Shown: piece by piece, positions 1 to 9,662 of the stretch
Position numbering within the stretch: position 1 is the stretch's first letter
How the letters are laid out: every line of letters begins with the position of its first letter
Source of the DNA: Toxonevra muliebris
Taxonomy: Eukaryota; Arthropoda; Insecta; Diptera; Pallopteridae
Length of the DNA: 64,000 bases
Assembly (NCBI GenBank): GCA_963691655.1
Contig: OY829327.1
Span: forward strand, 52,526,079 to 52,590,078
Direction of reading: 5' to 3'
Made by a program: the position numbers and the translations under genes
The notes under the pieces: generated by a model
Database searches by the model: none
What the model was told of the DNA's origin: nothing
What the model saw: the letters and a program-made list of their open reading frames with translations, nothing else

Positions 1-1427
1 TGTTTCCATTCACCAAGGTGAATTGAGGCACCTCTTCCATATTTCGTTTTTTATTCAATCGACTTAGGTACTGCTTCCGACAGCTAGCACTGTGCTTTGA
101 AAACTTGTAAGCATTACTGTAATACTTCAGACATATTTGACAACGTCGCCTCCCGATCGCGTTGACATTACGTGCTCTCGCTGATAAGAAAGTTTTCACA
201 AGAACACGCTTACGCTTGGCTGAATGCAAATTGAAGACACGCAAACGATAAACACCATCATATTTGGAATTCAAACGTGAATATGGCAAACATTGCATAT
301 TAGACCTTTCCAGGCACTGAAGGCGCATTTCCGTATGGTGACGTAACTCACCAGCAGTACAGAAACTGCGCTTACAACCACAGCATTGATATATGTGTTG
401 TCCGGAGTGCTCATTAATGTGGTCGTACAACTCCAGCGGCGAAATAGCGATGACGCGACAACTGTAATGTGGGCATTTTAATCGAGGTACATTTAGTTTC
501 TTCTTACTAGATCGTTTTACATCGCATCGATGTTGCGATAAAAGGACGTTATGCTCAAACAACAAACCACAGTGGCTGCATAATGCCGCTGGCCCCCAAT
601 GAAGCGCCATATGGGAGTTAATCATCTTTGAATTGCTTTTTATTTCGCCACACATGAGGCATTCGTATTTACCATTACCATAGAGTTTACTTTTCTCCAT
701 GATAAAGTGCAGAAATTGCTCTTTTTCATTCCTTTTTTCTAAAGCACTTTCGGTGCAGACGCTTATATTATCATCGAATATATCGACGATTTCATCTTGC
801 TCTAAATTGCATTGGATGCCAATGGTAGTGAGACGATTTGGATTCACTTCTGTTTGTTGTGCACGATCACGGCTGGGATTAGGGCTATCGGTAAGAGTAC
901 ATGTGTCCGTCATTCTGGTTCTAACAGTACACGAGAAAGTTTGAAGTGGGTTTTGTGTCTGTATTGAATTTGCTCCTTGAAGCGAGCTTGGCCTTTGAAG
1001 TGGGCTCTGTCTTTGAGTGGTATCTGAAGACGGCGGAATCATCTTTTGAATTGATACTACTGATTCCAATGTCTTCTTTACTGGTGCATCCAGAGTATAT
1101 ACGGTTTCAATCTGTGCTTTTGCTGCTGCTTGCTGCGTTATAAATCGCGTCTCCACTATAATCATTTCGGGTAGCTCCAACATATTAAACTTTAAAATGA
1201 AAAGAGCAGATGAGTAGAACATCATTTGTTTTTAGTAAAATATGTGTCTATACCTTTAATCCTATCGGTTCCGCACTCAGCATTTGCGGAATTTGCACAG
1301 ATGCGTCAGTAGACATTACTAAAACGAAATTAAAGTTTGCATTAAGATTTGAGGATAACTTTAAAGATAGCTCCTTAAATGTTTTACCCGGCAGCGGTAA
1401 AATTTGTAATTGTTGAATACCATCCAT
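1..1427 (-). CDS. C2H2 zinc-finger protein, 3' part beyond window edge
   Basis: Two exons are visible: 1254-1427 (58 codons, start ATG at 1427) and 1-1189, joined in phase 0 across a 64-nt intron (1190-1253). The second exon stays open for 396 codons to the window edge, so the C-terminus is missing. The N-terminal half is low in zinc ligands and rich in Gln, Ser and Pro. From about 690 down to 30 there are C2H2-type fingers: one canonical (C-x2-C-x12-H-x3-H, CLMCGE...HMALH, about 660-600), followed by looser C2H2 or C2HC units beginning CSHC, CPHYSC, CCGC and CQIC. This points to a nuclear DNA-binding protein, probably a transcription regulator. No ZAD or BTB domain is seen. I cannot name the orthologue. 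It is divergent with the exon at 1507, 80 bp away. Confidence 0.85.
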
Positions 1428-1506
1428 TATTTTAGACTAAAAAAAAAAACAATTTAATTGGTATTGTACTTTATTGTGTGTTTAGAGTTGCTCTATTATA
1501 TTTGTA
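1428..1506. promoter_or_regulatory. Short bidirectional intergenic promoter region
   Basis: Only 79 bp separate the start codon of the minus-strand zinc-finger gene (1427) from the ATG at 1507 on the plus strand. The stretch has an A-run at 1439-1450 and no clear TATA box. Shared promoter use is inferred from the spacing alone. Confidence 0.35.
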
Positions 1507-1737
1507 ATGATGGATATAAATAAAAATCCGCGTCAATCTTTCAACCCAGAGTTTATTTTTAGGGATGGGAAAGATATCGATACTTATCAAAATTATCGTT
1601 CAAGAATAAAAGCTCAATTAAAAGTACGCAGCATAACGTTGTCAACAGCACGGTTGCCACTTACTCATTTTATTTTGTACCAATATTTACAAAAATATGT
1701 ACCAAATGTGGCAAAAATGTACCATTTTTTTATATAG
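1507..1737 (+). CDS. Short coding exon of unknown function, interrupted by a MITE
   Basis: From ATG 1507 (or 1510) an ORF of about 47 hydrophilic codons, rich in Asn, Arg and Asp, reaches the target site at 1641-1648, where a 363-bp transposon has been inserted. The last 30 codons of the open frame, to the stop at 1737, are transposon sequence. With the transposon removed the frame would end two codons later, so little coding sequence was lost. A possible donor (AAA|GTACGC) lies at 1624, which would make this a first exon, but I found no convincing partner exon downstream. Codon use and the shared 80-bp promoter gap suggest a genuine gene start. I do not recognise the protein. It could equally be an exon orphaned by later insertions. 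Confidence 0.35.
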   Translation: MMDINKNPRQSFNPEFIFRDGKDIDTYQNYRSRIKAQLKVRSITLSTARLPLTHFILYQYLQKYVPNVAKMYHFFI

Positions 1738-2011
1738 AATAACTTTAGTCAAAACTTTCTGTCAGTTTATTATATAGCATTATATTAATATGAGTATTGA
1801 ATTCTAATTTATTCCTTAATTTGAAAATAATTACTACGTCTGAACAATTTTAAATTTCTAAAGTGTTTTGAAAATATGTTTACAATTCTGATAACTATAA
1901 AAGCCATCTTCGCTCACAGAACGTACCAAATTTTAAAAACATGTACCAAGCGCAGAAATATGGAAAAAAATTTACCGGTTTTGGTAGAATTCTACCAAAG
2001 TGGCAACCGTG
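1649..2011. mobile_element. hAT-like MITE, complete, 363 bp
   Basis: The ends are perfect 14-bp inverted repeats, CACGGTTGCCACTT at 1649-1662 and its complement at 1998-2011. They are flanked by an exact 8-bp target duplication GTCAACAG (1641-1648 and 2012-2019). An 8-bp TSD is characteristic of hAT (or P-like) elements. No transposase is encoded, so it is non-autonomous. The interior contains repeated GTACCAA motifs that also occur in a second copy ending at 4503. Confidence 0.85.
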
Positions 2012-2019
2012 GTCAACAG

Positions 2020-2274
2020 TCACTTAAATTTCAATGGGTGAGCTTCCCGGGTGCAAAATCAGAAAAGCTGCTTTCAAAGTGTGTTAGAAACGCGTCGCTG
2101 AGTGCTTCAGATTGGCAAAGCGGACGCCACTTTTCATTTCATTTCTTTTCTTTTTTAGTTTTAACGTTACTCCGTTGGTTTTCCCAGGAGAAGGTGTGGA
2201 GATTTATTTGGCGCGATTTCCAGAGGAAACTAAATCGTCATAACTTATTATGAATTTGTTTATATATTTTTTAT
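2020..2274. other. No supported gene
   Basis: Unique-looking sequence of moderate GC content to about 2110, then T-rich. It may be the continuation of whatever locus the MITE at 1649 entered. I see no acceptor plus open frame that I would defend. Confidence 0.4.
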
Positions 2275-3473
2275 ATTGTTAACTTTGTTAATATTATATA
2301 TTGCTTTAATATATTGTAGTGGTCGATATTGGGTATATTTATGAATTCTGTAATCAATGTTGCCAGAAACTTCATTTCAAAAATCGTCGAAATTGTAAAA
2401 AAAATCATCATTTTCACAAAAAAATCGTCATCAGAGAAAAACTCCAAAATCTACATGTCGTTGCTCCCTGAATTCAACATCTAATTGGTAAAATTAATTT
2501 TCGTCCCCCAAATTTTGAAGATGTGACATCAGACTTTACAATGAATTGACTTCTTTTGAAACACACTGTCAAATTTCATATAAATTTTGACAAGCTTACA
2601 AGGCTTTGCACGTTTTAATGAAGGCCCTTATTAATTTCTAGTCTTTATTCCTCCAAAAGATGTACCAGTTCCTGACGAGAAAAGCTTGATAAGTAATGTT
2701 TACATTATCTTATAGTAGATGCAATGTGTTCATTATGATGGAAAAAGCTTTTTTTAATGATCATCACAAAGCCTTGACTTGCCATCAAATGGTAATGCAA
2801 AAGCAGATTAAGGTTGATTGTTTTAGAGCACACTTCTCACAGTTTTGTGAAATAAAGGCAATTGGTAAATAAACTTAGTCTATATCGGTGTAGAAATCTT
2901 ATATTCACTATTGAAAACCAATTCACTAAAATTGTTAATATTTAAGTTTTTGGAAACTTACTTTTGTCACATCATACTATCACTTAATAGTATTGAGTTC
3001 AAAAAATAGTCAGAGCCACATTTTCTTTCTTTATAATATAAGTAATTGCTATTTCAACAGCTTTCTATTCAGATTTTTAGTAGGGTAAAAATAAATTTAA
3101 ACCTGTCTATTGTTGAGAAGATTTTTGAGGCTAAAGTTTTTTTTTTTTTTGCGTGTTAAAAGACATTTTTGTGATATATTATATGTATAAAAATGAAAAT
3201 GGCAGAAGAGATTTTAAAACAAAAAAGTTTTTATGCAGTTGTGGTTGATCTAAAAAATCGTAATTTTCCAACAAAAATCGTCGTTTTGGCAACGCTGTCT
3301 GTAATTGAGTTCGCTTGAGTGAGCGAAGGGAATTTTTCTCTTCCTGTGTTATATTTGCTGCAGTTGAATATTACGTGATCCGTTGTCTCCGTTAGATTGC
3401 ACAAAGAGTCTAGAATGTAAAGAGGTCGCATTTCGCTCTTCGTGTTGCTGAAACATTTAATTTGACGTGCCAG
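2275..3473 (-). mobile_element. LINE ORF2 C-terminal remnant, split by a later insertion
   Basis: Read on the minus strand from 3473, the sequence encodes a segment with the cysteine-histidine pattern C-N-L-x-E-T-x-D-H-V-I-F-N-C (about 3410-3350). This is the terminal knuckle of I/R1/LOA-supergroup non-LTR retrotransposons. The frame reaches ATTACAGA at 3305-3298, is interrupted by the hAT-like element at 2355-3297, and resumes at the duplicated ATTACAGA, continuing open to about 2275. The LINE therefore predates the hAT insertion. A 72-bp piece of the same LINE lies in inverted orientation at 4504-4575. Confidence 0.6.
2355..3297. mobile_element. Non-autonomous hAT-like element, 943 bp
   Basis: The ends are imperfect inverted repeats, CAATGTTGCCAGAAA on the left and, read inward, CAGCGTTGCCAAAAC on the right. 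Both are flanked by the exact 8-bp duplication TCTGTAAT (2347-2354 and 3298-3305). A CARYGTTGCCA terminus with an 8-bp TSD fits hAT. The subterminal zones repeat an AAATCGTC motif. A core at about 2630-3030 is related to 56790-57240, described separately. No intact transposase is present. Confidence 0.75.
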
Positions 3474-4419
3474 AGTCTAGCTAACCGACCGATAGACCGA
3501 ACCGCAACCGTCCACGATGTAGAAAACTAATCCAACCGAACAAAATGTATGAGTGGATGAGTTCGGTGTGTTTGATGACAGAATTAATATTTGGCATTTC
3601 ATTTCCTTCTTGTATCGGTCATTTAACAGCTGGAGTATTTTGATGTTGATCTTACATATGCATATTTTTTGCATTTGTAGCAGAATAGAATATGTATTTG
3701 CATTTTTGGTTTTGCTTGAATTTTTTCTATTAGTTTTTTATATACATATTTATATAGCACATATGTATGTAAAATTTTTAGATTTCATTTTTCATTCATT
3801 AATTTTCTTCCATACAAAATAAACTATTCAAATAAAATTTAGTATATTTAAATAAAATACTCTAAGTTTTTCAATATATATATCTATATAACATGTAAAC
3901 AAATAAGGAAGAATGAAGGAGTTGCCAAGATTTAATGATCACAATTTTTGATTGCAAAATGCAAAATGCAAAATATTCGATTCAATTCAAATTTAGCAGC
4001 AGCAGAGGTGAAATTCGACAACACCGCTCTAAAATACAAATTTGCTGAAATTTGAATAAAAATGAAAAATTGAAATATCGAATTGTGAGGGTGATAATTG
4101 GATTTAGTGATAAAGTTTATTAGTTTAAAGTCCTAGATCGTTTACGTCTGAGAAAAAGTTGTTTGTAATGAAAAGTTACAGATTTTGATTTTACACTAAT
4201 TCTCCAGCTGCTCAGCGTATCGGTTTTTTGGGAAATTTTGGGCATAAAAGTGTCCAAAACCAATTTTGAAGTTCGGACGTATTCTTAACTTTTTTAAAGG
4301 AACAATTTCTCTAGAAGAAACTATGTCCTTATTCCAAGCCGTTTACCCGGTATGAATACTTTTTAAAATTAACAAATTCACGAGAGCCAGTGACGTGTAA
4401 AATAACACATTAATGTTAC
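3474..4419. other. AT-rich sequence without a supported gene
   Basis: Low-complexity AT-rich DNA with short T- and A-runs. The plus-strand frame at 3553-3822 is hydrophobic and of biased composition, with no recognisable motif. Confidence 0.4.
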
Positions 4420-4575
4420 TTATTATTTTGGTACATTTTTGAGCCATTTGATACATTTTTTTAAAATATTGGTACAAAAAAAAATGAATAAGTGGCAACC
4501 GTGCTGGCACGTCAAATTAAATGTTTCAGCAACACGAAGAGCGAAATGCGACCTCTTTACATTCTAGACTCTTTG
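4420..4575 (+). repeat. MITE end abutting a 72-bp inverted copy of the LINE remnant
   Basis: Positions 4420-4503 match, in reverse, the left end of the MITE at 1649 and finish with its inverted repeat (AAGTGGCAACCGTG, 4490-4503). Positions 4504-4575 are the exact reverse complement of 3402-3473, all 72 bases identical. No second MITE end was found to the left, so this copy is truncated. It lies about 215 bp upstream of the NKRF-like start codon. Confidence 0.7.
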
Positions 4576-4789
4576 GAAATAATAACATAGCCAAACTGGA
4601 CAAAATAATGCAACCCTGTTTTTAATGCCGATCCACATCTTATTTTCCGTCATGAACCTCATCACCCTTATAAAATTCACCATCGAAAAACGGAGGAACA
4701 ACACGCTGTGTAAAAAATTGCGAATGAGTTGTGATTGTTTTTTTTTTAATTAAAATATATGCAATAGAAAGTTATAAATAAATTCTAAA

Positions 4790-6398
4790 ATGGCATCCAC
4801 TTCAAAAGCGGCAAGGTCCAAAAAGAATGAAGAGTTCCCAACAGACTGGGACTTGGACTACTATCACACTAACTACGAAAGTGACGAACATTGGGCTCTG
4901 CGGCGACGTTTCATGGAGGTGCACAAAGATAAGTTCCCAGAAGATCGTTTAGTGTGCTTGGCACAAGTATTCACCAATATGGAATTTATGGGGTGTAAGT
5001 ACCCCTCTGAAACAATGCATCTAGTGGCGGAACTCTCTAAGGAAGTAGCTAAAGACTTCCGAGCATCGCGTGAATCAAAACTGAAACGAACATTCGTAGC
5101 GGCATCGGATGCGGCTGAATCGCGAGCCAAAGGTAGACGAAATTAGCACATATTATTAATTAAAATTAATGTGAGTACGAGGCGATTAAGAACAGATGTC
5201 TGAATTAATAATTTTACACTTCTAATAAAGGTCGGAGGACGACACAGCAGCAACAAGATGGGGGAGGCAGAAAGCAATGGCAGAATAATAAGAAACGCGA
5301 AGCATTTGGCAATGGTGATCTTTTCCAGGGATTACAATTTGGCAAATTTGTGCTTATGTTAGCAGGTGGACGCAGTTGTCTGCGCACGTCGGCACAACGT
5401 TGCAACATGGAATATCAGGAGAAGGAACTGGGTAATCATGGAGAAAAAAAGTACTCAGTGTAAATAGTAATTTAATGAACTCTAGGAATTAATAAGAATC
5501 TTATTTCAGAACAGTGGAAATTTATATAGGCGGCAGAATTGTTTCTAGCGCGACTGAGGAAAACATAAAAACTTCTAAAATGAGCGCTTTTAATAGTGCT
5601 ATGGAAAAGTTGCAGAAAAATTGCTATTCCATTAAAGTAAGTGGTATCATTTTAATGATGATAAATGTTGAAACTAATATACACAAATTGTATAGCAAAA
5701 TCCCTTACGCGACACTATCAAAATCGATAAATCTAGTAATAATACAGTGATTTGTGGTGTAACGAAGCCACAAATGGAAACCTTGGAAGATAAAAAATTA
5801 GATGCTACAAATAAAGGCTACAAAATGATGAAAATGATGGGGTGGACTGGTGGCGGCTTGGGATCGGGTAAACAAGGACGCGAAGATCCTGTGGGGTAAG
5901 TAAATTCTTACTGCCATTCATACTATAACTAGAATTCAACTCATTTTACAAACACGCAGATATCTTCTAAAAAATAATCGTGCTGGACTCGGAAATGAAG
6001 CATGCAAATTGGATCGCAAATATTTCACACAAATGCTCAAAAACTACATTGACTCCGATGACATACGTGAATTGCAGTTCGAATCAACTTTCACTAAGGA
6101 CGAACGCGCCATGTTGCATGAGTATGTTCTGAAACTTTTTATATATAAACTTTAGTTATTTGATTTTCTTTTCTGTTGTAGGATCGCTGGAAAAATCAAT
6201 TTGAAATCGACTAGCTATGGCAAGGATGAATCACGACGTTTGGTAATCAGCAAAAAGAACATCTCCAACGAACAAATACTCACTGAAATTTTGTTGAATA
6301 AAAATGCCAGCTACAGCGATAAATACTTTGTGCAAGTGCCTGTATCGAAAGCAAATTTATATCCAGATCATACTGCCACTTTAGAATTAGATGTGTAA
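4790..6398 (+). CDS. NKRF-like XRN2-binding protein (XTBD, dsRBD-like, G-patch, R3H)
   Basis: Six coding exons: 4790-5132, 5231-5459, 5510-5636, 5696-5895, 5960-6121 and 6182-6398, totalling 426 codons including the stop. All phases agree. Exon 1 encodes an XTBD domain (about residues 14-105), the module that binds the 5'-3' exonuclease XRN2 in NKRF, CDKN2AIP and PAXT-1. A Gln/Asn-rich linker follows, then a dsRBD-like region (about 150-232, with LAGGRSC and EIYIGGR strands), a G-patch (about 272-312, GYKMMKMMGW and GLG) and an R3H-type C-terminus (about 315-390). The domain order matches NKRF, so a nucleolar role in rRNA processing or ribonuclease control is expected. Less certain are the exon 1 donor (AAAG|GTAGAC) and the exon 2 donor at 5460. 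Reading through exon 1 instead gives a 118-residue XTBD-only protein. Confidence 0.88.
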
Positions 6399-7890
6399 AC
6401 TTATTATTAGTCATATTAAACTTATTTTTAAGTAATTTATTATGTTAAGAAATGAGAAAAATTGTTTTGATACACGTTGCTGCACTGTCGTTCTTTGATA
6501 TGAACTAAAACTGAAACCTGACAAAAGAGAAAACTATATAAAATTGAATGCAACAAATTTGTTTTTTTTTTTTGTTCTTTATGCGTTTAAATAAAAAATT
6601 AATAAATATGAAGAGTTTTGGACAATTTGGCATGGCACCTCCCAAATAAACGAAATGCTTGAAATGGCATATAAGGAAAACTAGAAAGGAAGACAATGAA
6701 AGCTTGTTTGTGAAAATGGTATGATAGCAGTAGTTGTGCGGCTGAATGTGATCGTTTATTAACAAATGGGCATGGCAGCTCTCATATAAACAAAATGTTT
6801 AAACGGCATATTCAAGGAAAACAATTGTGTGTGAAGGCGGTATGTTTATAGTAGTCGCTGTGGTGCGGAATATGGTCGTTTTTGAGCAAGTAGGTGTTGC
6901 ACCTCCCACTCGAACGAATTGCTTAAAAGTGTATGTGTGAACATAACAAGGAAAGTTTGTTTGTGAAGGTGGTATGTTAGAAATAGTTGAGGTAAGAGCA
7001 ATAGCAAGGAAGACAATGAAGGCTTGTATGTGATGACGGGATGTTGACAGAATTAACTGAGAAGAATGTTAACACTATTGAAAAAGAGGGGGTAGAAATA
7101 CTCATGTAAACGATATGAATGATAAGCGCAATAATTAAATTTAGATAAGAGGTTGCTACATTTTCTTTTTTTTGTTGTAATTTTCATATTACCCAAACTT
7201 TGCAGAAAAACCTGTGAGTACTCCAATTACAATTCGAAATTTTTTCTTATCAAGAAGAAACAATATTTTTCGGGCTATCATATAGGCGTTCCTCGTTTGC
7301 AAAGATCTGTTGTTCCATTTTCTTTTTGGTTCAAGCTTGGTTTCACTGTTATAGGTATGATTAATGAAAGTCATCCTTGAAGGATCAAAGTTTCTTTTGC
7401 CTATACGAATATCTCTGAGTTTTAGAGCATCGCAAAAGACCACAGATCTAGTATCCTTTTCCATTTTGGAATAATGAAAACTGCTGCTCTCCTGGTTTCT
7501 GATGTATTGCAATCATTAGGATAGACTGCATTCAGAAGTGTTATACTCCAAAAAACTGCGATTTTTTTTAGTGGGAGGACTGCCTAAATTGCCGTACACT
7601 TTAAGTCTGGACCTAACCACTAACCTAATTGAAGAAAAATGTGTACTCAGTGCTTAATATAGAGGTCTGGAGCTTCGTCATTAAGATTCAATTTATTACT
7701 TCTTTTGTAAATTATTTTCAAAATTTATTAAAATCAAAAACCATTTTACATTTTTATTACAAGCTCCCCACAATAATAATTTTAATATTCGTCGCATAAA
7801 AATACTCTGAAAATGTAGAATTATTTATATGAATGAGGTGAAAAAAGATCCCTGCTGAACGTATTAGTTTTTCACATCCTTCTCTTTTTG
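6399..7890. other. Intergenic region between two convergent genes
   Basis: Contains the 3' UTR of the NKRF-like gene (AATAAA near 6589) and, on the other strand, that of the RBM22 gene. At 6600-7030 a loosely repeated unit (GGCACCTCCCA... followed by GAAGGTGGTATG-like words) recurs three or four times at 100-130 bp spacing, an old degenerate tandem array. No gene is supported. Confidence 0.45.
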
Positions 7891-9168
7891 TCATTTCTTT
7901 ACGGCACCTAAGCGACTGGGATCCTGGCTGGGGTAGTGCATGTGCCCTGTAGCCCCACTGGCTCCCGGTGGTGGTGGTATGGCTTCCAAGGCAGCTGCAT
8001 TTGCTGCAGCAACTGAAGTTGATGTCACAGGCATTGATGAATATGGTGCAGCGTAGGCTTGCGAGTACATTTGATACGACGATGCAGGAATGAGACTAGG
8101 TGGAATTTGATGCAACTTCATGCCCGGCGGGAGCACAGTCACTTGCTCTTGATGCAGATTGAAGAAATCATTTGGATTTGTTTGAGCGGGTGGTGGTATA
8201 GAACCGACATCAAAACGACGATCGGTTTTAGCAACACCACCCTGTTTAGCTTGCGAATGTGCCCACTTGATAGTGACTTTGCGCCCGTGCATCACGAGCT
8301 TATTGAAGCTACGTTCTGCTGCTAATTCTGCGGCCGAACGCTTTGTGTACTGCACGAAGGCGCACTGCTGACGCGAGACCAGAGCAATTGAGCGTATTTC
8401 ACCATACTGATAAAATTGATCACGCAACTCCGGTTCTGTAATCTCCTCTGGTAAATTTCCGACATATAAAGTGGTAATGTTGCGATCTTCTGGCGGTTCC
8501 AATGTTGGCAGTGAGGCAGCACGCTTCATTATCTTTTCAGCGACAGGATCATTGCGCCCATAATAACGATCCTTAATATTTTGCTCACAGAGAGGGTCAT
8601 CAGGTTCGTTGGGTTTGTCGTGGCGGTATGGACATTCCTCACCTCGTTTACATTCCCCTTTTACCCAGAATGAGCAAATGTGTGGGCGATTTCGTTTGTA
8701 GTAGGGTGCAGTGCGCGCAAGTTTCGAAAGCATTTCATTGGCGGCCAGAGAGCGTCCCACCGCACCAGCTGCTTCGGTGCCATCACCGTCTTGCAATTCA
8801 CGGTCTATGTTTTGTATGTAGTATTCCTTGTTGACGTCACTCTGTGGCAATGTATCGGCAACTTTGAGTGCAGCATCGCGCACTTGTATTGGCAGCCCAT
8901 ATTCCAAATCGAGCAGACAAGTTTGGCATACATTTTTGAGACGCGCACATGTCTGGCAAATTTCTGTTTTCTTGAAACGCATTCGAGCACCGGGACACCA
9001 GCGGAAAATTGTGAATGGTCGTGTGCATATTTTACATTCTTTTCCGAAGCGTTCCTTAATCATGCGGACGTAGGGATTGTCACCTAAGCATGTCTGACAT
9101 AAAATCGGGAACTCCGCATCCTCCCAATTCTGACGGTTGTAGGTATTTGTCGTTTTTGACATAGACAT
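7891..9168 (-). CDS. Pre-mRNA splicing factor RBM22 (Slt11/Cwc2 family), CG14641 orthologue
   Basis: A single uninterrupted exon of 425 residues, close to the size of human RBM22. The N-terminus has paired Cys motifs (C24-x2-C, C45-x2-C, CQTC near 72 and 81) of the Slt11-type zinc-binding region. A CCCH zinc finger (C165-x8-C-x5-C-x3-H183) follows, then an RRM at about 231-305 with RNP2 (LYVGNL) and RNP1 (CAFVQY). The tail is rich in Pro and Ala. RBM22 sits in the activated spliceosome, contacts U6 snRNA and the intron near the 5' splice site, and helps shape the catalytic core. The start is the first ATG of the open frame, 3' of a T/A-rich leader. The lack of introns and high conservation suggest a ubiquitously expressed gene. 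The Drosophila name is from memory of the 82A neighbourhood. Confidence 0.95.
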   Translation of the reverse strand: MSMSKTTNTYNRQNWEDAEFPILCQTCLGDNPYVRMIKERFGKECKICTRPFTIFRWCPGARMRFKKTEICQTCARLKNVCQTCLLDLEYGLPIQVRDAALKVADTLPQSDVNKEYYIQNIDRELQDGDGTEAAGAVGRSLAANEMLSKLARTAPYYKRNRPHICSFWVKGECKRGEECPYRHDKPNEPDDPLCEQNIKDRYYGRNDPVAEKIMKRAASLPTLEPPEDRNITTLYVGNLPEEITEPELRDQFYQYGEIRSIALVSRQQCAFVQYTKRSAAELAAERSFNKLVMHGRKVTIKWAHSQAKQGGVAKTDRRFDVGSIPPPAQTNPNDFFNLHQEQVTVLPPGMKLHQIPPSLIPASSYQMYSQAYAAPYSSMPVTSTSVAAANAAALEAIPPPPGASGATGHMHYPSQDPSRLGAVKK

Positions 9169-9397
9169 TTTGCAACTGTTGGTGTATTATATTCGATATG
9201 AATAAATAAATTACTTTAACCACGTATTTATATCACTTTTCAATATTTTTTAATCCACTTTCGGGAACTTTTGCTCTCCCTTTTAGCAAAATGACGTTAA
9301 ACGAAATGTAAGCGCAGTGTTGCCAGACCGCTCGAGCCAAAATATGTGCAGAAATTATGGAATGTGGTTGAAAATTATGGTACAATCATGGCAGAAA

Positions 9398-9454
9398 AAT
9401 TAAGAAGGTAGATGCATTTTGACAAGTAAGACGAACTGTGACAATTGGGAAAAC
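9398..9454 (+). repeat. 57-bp dispersed repeat, copy 1
   Basis: Matches 12425-12481 at 54 of 57 positions (core AGAAGGTAGATGCATTTTG). A related reversed version, broken by about 25 nt, lies at 11469-11516. Upstream, near 9317, is a CAGTGTTGCCAGA motif resembling a hAT-like terminus. The parent element is not identified. Confidence 0.6.
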
Positions 9455-9662
9455 AGTTGTTTTGATACTTTTCTTCTTTTTACAACAGCGTTGCACTTTC
9501 ATCGTTCAATTTTTAAGTGAGAATTTATAAGAAAATAATTTGCGTAGTACTGCATGTACATAGGAAGAATTAGTTCCCGCTTTTTATATTATTTTTTAAC
9601 TCTTAACATGTTCAAAGTGTTTCCTTATAAAGAAAACAAATTTAAATAACATTACTTATACT

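Noticed and set aside
5165..5175. GTGAGTACG at 5168 as the donor of the first NKRF-like intron
   Set aside because: It lies after an in-frame stop; the donor at 5133 keeps the frame open into exon 2.
5637..5747. Acceptor AATACAG at 5747 for the G-patch exon
   Set aside because: It gives the wrong phase; the acceptor TATAG at 5695 keeps the frame and a normal 59-nt intron.
8059..9087. Several plus-strand frames of 60-135 codons
   Set aside because: They are antisense shadows of the strongly supported RBM22 gene.
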